Shown one piece after another: positions 54,011-64,000 of a DNA stretch of 64,000 nt (its first letter is position 1; each line of letters begins with the position of its first letter). Made by a program: the position numbers and the translations under genes. The stretch spans positions 13,673,272 to 13,737,271 of the forward strand of contig CM028914.1 of assembly GCA_016801845.1 (NCBI GenBank), given 5' to 3'. The notes below the pieces were generated by a model that was not told the DNA's origin, made no database searches, and saw only the letters and a list, made by a program, of their open reading frames with translations. The DNA comes from Polydactylus sextarius. Taxonomy: Eukaryota > Chordata > Actinopteri > Polynemidae.

Positions 54011-54397
54011 TCATTTCTTCATTTTGAGGTCAGCTTCTATGGCACAACGGCGCCCTCTGGTGCCTCCGTCCTACAAGAACACAGAACACAGAAAACAAAA
54101 ACAAAAAACATCCAATTAGACCATTTTGTCTTCACTTTAAAAGTATGTGAGTGAGCCGGCACTTGTTTTTCCCTTTAACCCCTTTTTGAAGTCACATTAA
54201 AACAACTTCAGCTTCAAATCAGAAAGTTGTTGTTTCTTTTCTTTTTTTTTCTTTTTCTTGAAGCTATGGTTTTTATCGATTGCCACAGGAAAAAAAAAAA
54301 AAAAAAAAACAGGAACAGGAGAGACTGCGAGGAAAAGCTGCAGAGTACTTACAAAAAGAGAAAGGAGGAAGGCAGGAGAAGACATGGAGACAGTGTC
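54011..54397 (-). CDS. brd8: brd8 exons 19-20, short-isoform tail
   Basis: Exon 19 (54397-54353, 45 bases) codes DTVSMSSPAFLLSLF. Exon 20 (54070-54011) codes DGGTRGRRCAIEADLKMKK and a TGA. Both match the C-terminus of the mammalian one-bromodomain isoform as I remember it, with Leu replacing a Met. Between them is an A/T-rich intron with a poly(A) tract (54291-54309 on the plus strand). Confidence 0.9.
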
Positions 54398-55358
54398 CTG
54401 TAAGAGGAAGATGATGCACATAAGAGCCGGGACTCAAAAGTGCAGTGAGAAAGTCAGGAGGAAGCAAAAGAACAAGCCGAGAGAGATGCAAGTCAGTATG
54501 TTCAGTAGTAGAAAAAGTAGACGTGAGCTTTAGGGTAAAAACTAACACCTGAAAACATTTTTACATATATCTGTATATTATTATGTTTCAACTTTTACTG
54601 TGTCGATCCTTTCTGCACTGCACCCGCACTACTTATCCATACGTTGTTTTTTTTTTAGTTATTTTTTAAAGAAACATGCAAGCGTGTTTAGCTCTTTCTC
54701 TACATGAACACATACTACAGACATATACTTTGTGTCAACCATTTTTCAAAGCATAGTATGATGTTTTACAATCAACGTAACCATCGGTTGTAGCGAACAT
54801 CAGTACAACATTTACAGAATATGTAAAAATCAGCATATCAGGTTTCCCTTGTTTTTTTTTTTTCTGGCAAAGTTAGATTATTGTGGTTTGGTAAGGGTGA
54901 GTTAATATTAACTGTAAATCATTAGGCCAATTATAGTTAATAGTTAGTAGTTTTCTGAAGGTATAAATGTAATGTAAACTCTGTATGCTTTGGTAAATAG
55001 TTGTTAGTAATGTTCTTCACATTATCGCATTATTATATTAATGCCTACCATTTTCCAAAGCATAACATGTTTTAAAATTGATTCCTTTCTTTCCAGCAAA
55101 CCACTGGTCAGTTTTCTTCTTTCCAGCCATCTTTATATGTTAATATAAAGAAAAAAGACCTATAATATAAAGACAAAGCATTTTAAGGAAAACTGGCGTC
55201 CGAAACTAAAGTTGGCTGCAAAAGAGCATTGGATTTATTCATGTCAGAGCCTTGAAATGCACAGTCGTGGACATATGAACATCTTCAGACAAAAACATTT
55301 TAACTGTGATACCACACAAAAAATACATACATATAGACATATATATATATACATATAT

Positions 55359-55422
<64 letters not shown>

Positions 55423-58400
55423 GTATGTATGTATTTTTTTTTGAAGAATAAAAAAAGAACCAACAGCTACATCAAGGATTTGATTTTTCTAAAAACTATG
55501 CTTTGGAAAATGGCCAGCAGGTCTAGTTTAGCATCACTTTCTTCTACCTTAAAGTCAGCCTGTTGTCTCACCCTTGTCTCTTCTTCTGTACTCTGCTTTT
55601 GTCAAAATTCTAGTGAAGCACCTTGTCAGTAGAGTCCTGTTTGCGTGTGCTCTCACGGCCCCTCAGACTCTTGGCGCTGATACCAGACTCTGAAGTCTCC
55701 ATGATGAGCTGGGTAGCTAGAAACTGCTGGATCTGCTCCAGGACGTCACGTTGCATCTCCAGAGCCATGTGGTACACATCATGATCCAGGCTGTTGTACA
55801 TGACGGCGTTCTGAAACATCAGCATGATGTCCCTCTGGAACTCAGCCGTGGTTCGTATCAAACCCGTCTCAATGTTCTTTTTTATGGTGGCCAGGTCCAT
55901 GGGCCTGAAGAAAAGAGGAGGTTAGAGGAGGTTAGAGGACGGAGGACACAGTCCAGTCTGTTTGAAGTCTGGCAGGATTTTGGATTTCAAAAGTCTGAGG
56001 ACAAGGAAGAACTGCACAGAAGCAAAGTCGTATGTGAGATGTGCAAACTAGAGGTAAAATATTGTGGAAATTGCCACAAATCTCCAACACCATTTAAGAA
56101 CCAGACATCATCCAGAAACACTTTGTAAAAGTACATCTTTGTAAAATCTTACTTGATCTTCACTTCTCTTTCAAATCCGAGCAAAACTGGTAGTGAGATT
56201 GAAATGTAATCTAAACAAATCAATATTGAATCGAATTAAATCAATCAACTGTAACCTTGTGAATCAGAATTGAATTTATTCAAGAAATCAGTAGAAGTAA
56301 CACACAATATGAACCACGGAAAAAATGGACAACACTTACCTGTGCACAATACTGTGATATCCTGGTGCAATTTCATCTGTTACTGGCTGCAGGAAGACAT
56401 TTGCATACCTACGGCAGGTTGACATAAATAATATCAGGAAAAAAAATCTGTAAGGTTACAAAGAATTTTAATAAATGTAAATTTATTACATTTTGTTACA
56501 AGTCAAATTCTGACCTGTGATTGGCCGCTGCGCGCCACACCAACATAATGGCTTTCTTCCAGATCTTGTGAGCCTGCAGTGCCTCCATGTCCTCGCTGCA
56601 CACAGAGCTGCAAAATCGTGGTGTGAGGGGAAAAAAAGCAGCGCAAACATAAAGTGTCTTAAGTAAATTTTTGTTACCGAGCAGAACCTGATCTGAGTTT
56701 TGTTTCTTTGCGTGTGTGTGCCCAGGAGTGTTTCACTCACAACTGCGACGAAGCAGGGCTGCTGGGGATGGAGTCTGCCGTCGTGTGGAGCTGCAGGGAC
56801 GAGGAAGCCGTGTGAAGGCTGTATCCGTCCTCGCTCTCGCTGGCCGCGGGCTCAAGCTCCATCTCGCCGTCTGGCTCCGACAAGAATCCCTCAACCCCAT
56901 CGGCTTCCTCCTCTCCACACGCTTCTGGCCCGTTGACCTCGTTGTCCACTTTAGTCCCTGAGGCATTCTCTCTCCGACCGACACTTACTCCATTCTCAGC
57001 CTTCATCTCCTGCGAAGACGAGCAGAAATTTAACTAAAGCTCAGAGTGGAATATTGTGCCCTCAGCATTTCAGTGCAGCAATTATAAGCATCGCGTTTGC
57101 TCTGTTTTCATTGGATGCCATACCTTGGCGTGCCTTTCTGTCAACGGGCTATTTTCAAACGCCACGTCTGCAAAGATAGTAAAGATGAGTTGTTATACAG
57201 AATACATAACAGCATGCAAATTGCAATAAAGATGTAAGTACATACTGATGTTTATGCATGGCTGTGCATACCTCCATGGGATTTATTAGATCGTTGCTGT
57301 GCCCACTTCTCATTCTCACATTTTAGGGTAACATTCAATGAAATGTGGTTTTTCGAGTGCACCACCTCTCCAGTCTCTCTCATCGCCTCGGGCCGTGAAG
57401 GTGCTCCAGAATGGCTGCGTTCCAAACTCTTCAAATTACATGAGGATGATGAGGTGGTAGGAATGCTCCTGAGTCCTAGGGGGAAGGCTGTGAGACAGTT
57501 ATCTTGACTGTTGCAGAGAGAGGAGAGAGAAGCTGAAGTCTCGTCTCTTCTAACTTCTAATGCTTCTCTCTTCCCCTCCAGGCCACAGTGAAGAGATGAG
57601 GACTGTGCGACCCCTGCGGGCACCGCTGGGTGAGACTCGTGGGGCTGGAAAGGTCCCGGTTCCCAAGCACCGGACAGAGCGTGGCCGTTCTCCTCACACA
57701 GGGACAGAGCAGCCTCTACTGCAGCTGCATCCAAAGCCTCTGCAGCCTCATCTGCCTGTAGAAGAGAATATATGTGACTCCACATCTAAAAAAAAATGAG
57801 CTTGTCTCTGTCAAAAGATACATCACCATGTCCACAAACTGCCATAATACCCACATTATAAATTATTGAACCACCATTTAAAACATTATATTCAAACCAC
57901 AACAGATCCCAGTGCCATGAAAATATATAGAGGCTCCTCAGCTTTTTGCACCTTGTCTTCAATGATGGCGATAATGTCCCCCACTGTCTTCAGGTCCAGC
58001 TCGTCCCCCATGTAGGACACGGTCACATCCTCCTCACTGAGCCCCGTTACTTTATCGTCTGCACAGACAGACAGAATCGCATCTACCTCTGCACACACAC
58101 AACATATCATTTTCATAATACAGTTTTAAATTAGTTTGGTAAAAGGAATATTTTTTTTTCTATGCCACAGCAGACTAATATATCAAGTTGTATCATTAAC
58201 TTGTATTTCAATGTTAAACACAATAAATCTGGACTTTTCTGGACTGGTTTTACATTGGTAAACATAACTGTGGCCTACAGATCATTAAAATGTCATAGTT
58301 GTTTAGCATTACATTCAGTTATTTAGTATAATGAGTAAGCATTTTAATCCCTCTGATGTATAAGAATGCGTGAAAATGGAAAGAATATGGGAATATTTGT

Positions 58401-61400
58401 AAAATAAGATTTTTCGTGGCACTGAATTAGTGTAATTAATCCTTAATTTTCCTTTCGCAATTTAATGAATAAAGTTAATAGTAATAACTAAAAATGCTAT
58501 ACGAGACACTTGTTAGAGGAAAAGACAGAGGACCTGATATAAAGAAGGTGATATTAAGGGTGACTAAAGGGTGAGTTGTTGGGATACGGGTCAGAGTGGA
58601 CGGACCTGTATTAGCCGAGGCAGTCCTGTCAACAGGAAGAGGAGTGGCAGCAGAGAGCGGAGCAGTGGAGACTGAGTCTGTGCTGACCACAAAACCTAAT
58701 GGGGCAGAAAACTGGGTGGGACCCGCCTCCAAGAGACGAGACAACATCGGGGCACCTGACATGCAAACAGTCACACACATGCTTTAGCTCATGTAGTGCA
58801 GAGTACAAACAAAACAGCTTTCAGTTCGCCAATGTATGAGCAAACAGTTATCAACAAATATGAATTATGTTTCTACAATAAAGAAACCCTCCACCCTCTT
58901 TTTTTTTAAACAAAAGGAAATTCTACGCAATAATCTTTTCACTGGAATAAATCTCATGCAATTAACTGAATAAGTATCAAACACACTATCTGTACCTGTT
59001 GCCTGAGAGAGAGGTTGAGCAGGCGGAGCCAGCTGCAGGTCATGTGCTCCGGTCATATTACCTGTGGACATGTCACCCTCTCCAATCTGGAATGTAAACA
59101 CATGCAAACATGTCGAGCATTTTACTTTTTGGTATTTTGTCTGGTGTCTTGTACATAAAGTGCAAATCAAGTATTATCATGAATGTTCCAGTTCATATTA
59201 ACAATGATTTAATCATAAAGGTGTGTGTATATTTTTTTTAGATAGGTTGAATTCAAGGCTACATTTCTGAAATGTCTGTGTTATTTACACAGTTGACAGG
59301 AATTCTTGTGTGTGTTTTTATACACAACGCCCATCAGCACTGCAAGTCAGAATTACAAAAAAAAAAAAAAAATAGAAATATTTCCACAGGAATGTGAGGA
59401 GGCAATGATCTACTAAAAGATAAACTCAATCTGACATGTTGGGATTTTATAGGTGCACAGTAGGTTTCATCAAATATGGAGAAAAAAAGCCAGAAAATTC
59501 TAGGAAGTAATCATGCAGAAACCATTCAAGAAGAAGTCTGGTCAGAGGGAAACATGAATGACAGCTCGTTGGCTGCCTTGGAAGATCATAACATACAGGA
59601 CGTGCAGCTGAATGTTCAAAATGGAGAAGAATTAAGTGAAGTCAGCTGCACACATGTGTACTCCATCCAAGTTTATAAAGCTTAAGTAAATCAAAAATAT
59701 CCAAACATTCAGACATCCTGATGTGAAAACAATCTGGATGTCCAACTATATTTTTGTGATCCAAATTAAACACATTTGCAAAAATTGCAACACAACTGGA
59801 AATATAAACCACAGCTACCAAAAACTCAAATCAGTGAGAGATTTAATGATTAAAAATGAATTTAACGCACAATAACTCAATAAATGTGGATAGGTTTTAG
59901 CCTGAAGATGTTGCGTCTGTGCAGACCTGAACATATTTATTACAGAATCTGACACTGTTGGCACAATACAACAAGTCATCTCCACATACCAGTCTGGAAT
60001 TCGAAGCCAAGATACTGCCTTTCTTCAGTAACTCTGACAGGAGTGGAGATGGTGGTGGTGTGGCTTTCTGGCCCAGGAGTTTCTTTTGAGTGGGGTCATC
60101 CAGAAGTGACCCGTGGCTGATGTCATCATTACCAAGTCCAGAGGGCTCAGCAAATGCCATTAACCTGGCTGATCCTGGAGTCTGAATAAATATAAAAACA
60201 AAAAACACATTCATATTGCTACACCAACCTAGGAATGTTTTCACTGAAAACACACAAGCCTGCACAGATCATTAAAAAACAGGGCAGCTCATCAATGCCT
60301 TTGAACCCTCAGAGACTTACGTTCTTTGTGGACGCAAGATCCAGTGTCAGGCTCTCGAGTGGGTCACCTGGGGAGAAGTCCTGGTTTGGGGAGCTGCAGC
60401 CTGAGGGTGAATGCATGGAGACGCCGGGCACTCGCCTAGGCGCGCTCTTTGCCACCTGTCTGGCTGGAGGAGGGAGCAGCATCAAAGAGAGGATTTTCTT
60501 ATCAGTCACACAAAAGTTGATGTTCATCACTTTCAACTCTGTGACACAATAAAAGCAAAATAACCCTTAAAAGTGAAGGAGATACCCTGGTAAGCAGCGT
60601 CTGTGTTTTTTCTTTTCAACTCTGCTTCCTCTTCCTCCACTTTCTTCTTCCTGACAGACACACATGAGATCATTTATATTTCATTTTTATTACAGACTGT
60701 CTAATGTCAAAGCTTTGCAAACAGGAACAGAGATGAATTGAAATACTGTGTAAACAAGTCATATAAAATAGTTTGTTGCTTCTTACTGCAGAATTTCTTC
60801 CCATAACTCTTCTAGTTTGGAATCCAGATGTCCTGCTTGAATAAGTTCAGCCTCTCTCTTCAGCTTTCTATGAAAACAGCACCAAGTCAAGCAATCTCAC
60901 TGATGTAGTTTATAATGCAGCTACTTTGTTTTGGTTTTTTCCCGTCAGAGTCAAGGTGACGTGTTGGTGACGTACCTGTGCTTCTCCTGTGTGTCTTTGA
61001 TCAACTTTTTCAGCTCATCGATCCTCTCAGCTGTCAGCCTGCGCACTATCACATCCTCCACTGTCTCCACCACTTCACCCTTCTCACCACGCTTCCTCCT
61101 TCAGTTAAAAAATGCATTATTAGTTTCACACATCACTTTCCGGGCCTAATGCTGTTGATGCATGTGTGAAAAACTATGAAGACATGTATTCTATTTTAGC
61201 TCACAAGTCTGCAAAAGCATGCATGAAGTAAATGTCACTTGTGTGCTGCTCACTTTGGGGCCTCTGTTGTTTCCAAGAGCTCTGAGTATTTGAAGGCACA
61301 GTGCTGTGAGGAGCCAGAGGAGAATCAAGAACAAGAAGAGCTCAGCGACGGGACAGAATAATAATGCGGCAAACCTGCTGCAGAGATCATGAATTTGGTC

Positions 61401-62411
61401 TTTATGTTCTGCAGCGGACTAAGACTGGGTCGTATCATACCTTTTGAGAGAACCAGTCAGGTGGTCGTCCAGGTTCTGCAAACGGCTTGATGGCTCGACT
61501 CACAGACACCCTGTGGAGTGGAGACGAAGAAATACTGTAAAATGACCCAATATTAAATACTTTAAGTGTTCAGCAGCTTACTATTGTTGTCCTAGAGCAA
61601 TGTTTTATTTCCAGACTAAATATGACATTTTTTTGGATATGTTTTAGTTGCAAATTCATGCTAAATGTTTGCAAAATTAAAGCTTGCACGCCCTGAGCAC
61701 ATGCATACCGTTAACACAAATATACTTATTTATTTACTGCAATTTTAACATAATATGAGATAATCGAACTACTAATGACTGCATGTTACTATATCATAGA
61801 CCCACGAAACACACATGAAATTTCATACACAACAACGAATTGCTGAGGGAAAATACACTACCAGTTCTGGTCTCCACTCTTCATGACAGATGTGGCCAAA
61901 CACAGCTTCTCCCTCACTGACCATGGCTCTGTTGGTCCAATGACATGCAGCTTGTGTTCTGTAGATGTGGTTGAAAACGGACAAAACATGACACATACTT
62001 TGCATAGTTTTACCAAAAAAAAAAAGCCTTGATATCGTGCGCGTCATCAGTCCTGATATCGATAAAATATTGAGATTGATTTTTTTTTTTTTTCTTATGC
62101 CACCTAAAGCTGACCACCATGTCTGCATACCCACTGTGTCTACATGAATGATAAGGATCAGCGCACATTAAGCGTGTGGTTTATACTGTTGGTGGCAAAC
62201 ACTAACCAGCAGCAGTACTGTAAACAGAGCTGTCAACTCGTGATGACAGCCATTAATCCTTGCAGGCTCCCCTGCAGGGAGCGGAGGCTGCCACGCAGGA
62301 AGTTAGTGGTGGCAGCACCGACAGTACGACGCACACCACGAGCGCTAACGGATAGCATGTCATGACATTTGCTATGTACCGACGTTACTCACTTCCAACC
62401 CCGTTTGCCAT
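54011..62411 (-). CDS. brd8: bromodomain-containing protein 8, TIP60/NuA4 subunit (20 coding exons)
   Basis: Acetyl-lysine reader in the TIP60/EP400 histone-acetyltransferase complex; nuclear. Exons in transcript order: 62411-62393, 61958-61862, 61510-61441, 61303-61254, 61098-60976, 60867-60787, 60650-60586, 60463-60321, 60181-59990, 59086-58996, 58755-58606, 58088-57952, 57755-57272, 57167-57124, 57009-56741, 56607-56515, 56408-56340, 55904-55622, 54397-54353, 54070-54011. All are GT-AG and in phase: 854 codons. Start MANGVGKHKLHVIGPTEPW; acidic/basic coiled coil about 95-165; conserved LLGQKATPPPSPLLSELLKK; GDIIAIIEDK; ADSIPSSPASSQ; one bromodomain about 680-785 with the reader Asn in MYNSLDHDVY (N763). 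It ends PAFLLSLF then DGGTRGRRCAIEADLKMKK, the short (single-bromodomain) BRD8 tail. No second bromodomain is seen. Confidence 0.96.
55325..55433. repeat. (TA)n/(CATA)n microsatellite in brd8 intron 18
   Basis: About 109 bp of TA repeats with ACATA and GTATGTAT edges, in the 1.2 kb intron before the short brd8 exon 19. Confidence 0.95.
55622..56607 (-). CDS. brd8: brd8 exons 16-18, bromodomain
   Basis: Exon 16 (56607-56515) FSVCSEDMEALQAHKIWKK and the helix IMLVWRAAANH; exon 17 (56408-56340) RYANVFLQPVTDEIAPGYHS, the ZA loop; exon 18 (55904-55622) RPMDLATIKKNIETGLIR, then FQNAVMYNSLDHDVYHMALE with the acetyl-lysine Asn, then SESGISAKSLRGRESTRKQD. The fold is complete and its key residues are kept. 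Confidence 0.95.
57272..57755 (-). CDS. brd8: brd8 exon 13, long disordered exon
   Basis: 484 bases, the largest brd8 exon. It begins with conserved ADEAAEALDAAAVEAALSLC and then runs through Ser/Pro/Glu-rich sequence that diverges rapidly from mammals, as usual for this linker. The donor is CATGGAG|GTATGC. Confidence 0.92.
61862..61958 (-). CDS. brd8: brd8 exon 2, conserved N-terminal region
   Basis: Codes KHKLHVIGPTEPWSVREKL and CLATSVMKSGDQNW, continued in exon 3 by VSVSRAIKPFAEPGRPPDWF. This SANT-like start is the most conserved BRD8 segment outside the bromodomain. Exon 1 (62411-62393) adds only MANGVG and the first base of the next codon. Confidence 0.95.
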
Positions 62412-63362
62412 CTTCCTGTCATCCCGACATCCCATACATCTTGGTAGATAAAAATCCAGCAATTAATGACGCTGGCGAAATCCAAAAACGATATCTGGAC
62501 ATAAAAATACAGACGTTAACATCAGTGAATGTTACGTTAAGGATGTTGAGGCTTTTGCTTTTTTTTTTTTTTTTCGTTCTTTCTAGCTAGCACGCCGAAT
62601 CACCGTTGTCCGTTAAAGTCACAGTCTTATGTGTCTTTGGTAACTTAAGGATTAACTAGCTAGCTCAAAAATGCTACAAATAGCTTTTCTCTGTTAAGTG
62701 TCGCAACAAAGGTTTCATTTCGCTCTAAGCTCAACAGAGTCTAAGCTACCAGGTCACAGCCAGACGAGAAAATTTAGCTTAATGTAGTCACTAGTTATTT
62801 ATCATTGTGGCTAGCAGCGAACTGTTGTACACGCCCACCACCACTGTAAAGATGGTACAACCCTGGCTGCTGCTGAATAACATTAACACATAATTTAACT
62901 TGTTTTTTTTTTTTTTTTAATTATTATTAATTTTACTCAGATGTGTTCTTTTTTCTTGTGACAATAGCATTAAAAAAACATAACAATAAAAACTAAAAAA
63001 TATTTCATTAACTGACTTTTTTTTTTTTTTTTTTTTAACCCAAAAGCTAAAATATATGGAGGCTACTTGGTGCCATTTTGTGGTTAAATTAAACATACAA
63101 ATTAAACATTTAGTAGATACAGTCGTTACTGAAGGACCAAACTTGACAAACTGGTTTCACTTACGTGATAGATAATTAAGTTATGATTCATAACTATAGC
63201 CCCATAACAACATAATAAGCGCTGAACAGATTTTACACACAATTTACGATAGACAGCCACAGGTATGTATGGAGGATTTAAAATACCAAGAAGAAGAAAT
63301 ATAATTTAATGAAATACACCTTTTTAATACTGTCATACCGATACTTTATTAACACGTTATAA

Positions 63363-63416
<54 letters not shown>

Positions 63417-64000
63417 ATATTATTATTATTATTATTATGACATAACAGGCTTTTCAGTCACAAAGAATACAAAATGAAGCAAAATTAACAATATTTACAG
63501 TGACCACCTGTGAATGCTGTCCATACACACTTTATTAAAATACTTAATTAAAAAAAAAAAAAGAAAAAGAAATAAAATACACACACTGAACAAGCACGTG
63601 TATTTATTTATTTATCTATACATTTGCATGTCATTGTGACATGACTTTTTCAGGTCATACTAAGAATATACTAACAATATTTACAGTAACCTCATGTGAA
63701 CATTGTCTGTATTCACATTAAGCAGCAGGAGCTACAAACTAGAAAAACCGGTTTGTCAAACTGTTTTTTTTTTTTTTTTTTCAGCAAAACAAAAACAACC
63801 AGCACATCCAGGAGAACCAGCATCTCCGTGACATTTTTCATGTCAATAGCCTGCGCTCAGCTTTAAAACATGGCAGTGACCTGAGTGTTTCACAGCTGAT
63901 TTGACTGTACTATGAGATACTGGAAACTATGATTTGCATTTCAACACATGTTAAATGTTGCTGTATATCCTTTATTAGAAGGTGTATTTAGATTCACCTC
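62412..64000. other. brd8 upstream flank and intergenic DNA
   Basis: The first about 450 bp are probably the brd8 5' UTR and promoter (no clear TATA box). The rest is AT-rich with poly(T) runs, a TA/TAT microsatellite at 63370-63437 and no coding signal. Confidence 0.5.
63370..63437. repeat. (TA)n/(TAT)n microsatellite
   Basis: TA repeat broken once and followed by a TTA/TAT trinucleotide run, ending in GACATAA. Confidence 0.95.

Noticed and set aside
55610..55624. Stop codon right after VLH as the natural end of brd8
   Set aside because: AAG|GTGCTT is a usable donor at the conserved phase-0 boundary, and the next two exons restore the known BRD8 tail.
57252..57785. The 177-codon ORF taken as a separate gene
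   Set aside because: It is brd8 exon 13 plus intron read-through at both ends; splice sites at 57755 and 57272 fit the brd8 frame.

Overview
This is a 64 kb piece of vertebrate nuclear DNA, almost certainly from a teleost and probably a spiny-rayed (percomorph-type) fish. The evidence is split genes with GT-AG introns, long TG/AT microsatellites, dispersed repeats of the kind seen in percomorph genomes, and proteins closest in my memory to vertebrate CXXC5, calcineurin A, DNAJC18 and BRD8. I see no operons, CRISPR arrays, rRNA or tRNA genes.

Layout. (1) 2438-3251, minus strand: a large exon of a CXXC5-type zinc-finger gene with an apparent one-base frameshift near 3095. Its last short exon lies off the left edge or was not found, and its promoter may be the CpG-rich block at about 9.6-11.8 kb. 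(2) 3.3-21.3 kb: non-coding, with dispersed repeats, the CpG-rich block, and at 18.9-20.6 kb a probable decayed TTAA-flanked (piggyBac-like) element enclosing a small two-exon ORF. (3) 21.8-40.9 kb, plus strand: a complete calcineurin A catalytic subunit gene (14 coding exons, 523 codons, ppp3ca-like) with a roughly 2.9 kb 3' UTR ending near 43.86 kb. (4) 44.96-48.95 kb, plus strand: complete dnajc18 (8 exons, 386 codons), with an ETS/CRE-like promoter motif. (5) 54.0-62.4 kb, minus strand: complete brd8 (20 coding exons, 854 codons) in the one-bromodomain form. (6) 62.4-64 kb: AT-rich intergenic DNA.

Every coding exon of the three complete genes was joined by hand, and each junction keeps the reading frame with GT-AG ends. 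The four genes are not a pathway. CXXC5 is a CpG-binding nuclear regulator, calcineurin A a Ca2+/calmodulin-dependent Ser/Thr phosphatase, DNAJC18 an ER-membrane Hsp40, and BRD8 a TIP60/NuA4 subunit. What is informative is their linkage. In human, CXXC5, DNAJC18 and BRD8 lie on 5q31 but PPP3CA lies on 4q24, so the calcineurin gene here may be a rearranged ppp3ca or an extra whole-genome-duplication copy.

I found no convincing new multi-gene system. The observations most worth a check are the cxxc5 frameshift, the TTAA element with its unrecognised Cys-rich ORF, the lengthened calcineurin exon between the calmodulin-binding and autoinhibitory segments, the paired CAG/CTG tracts around calcineurin exon 1, and several perfect 12-13 bp hairpins.
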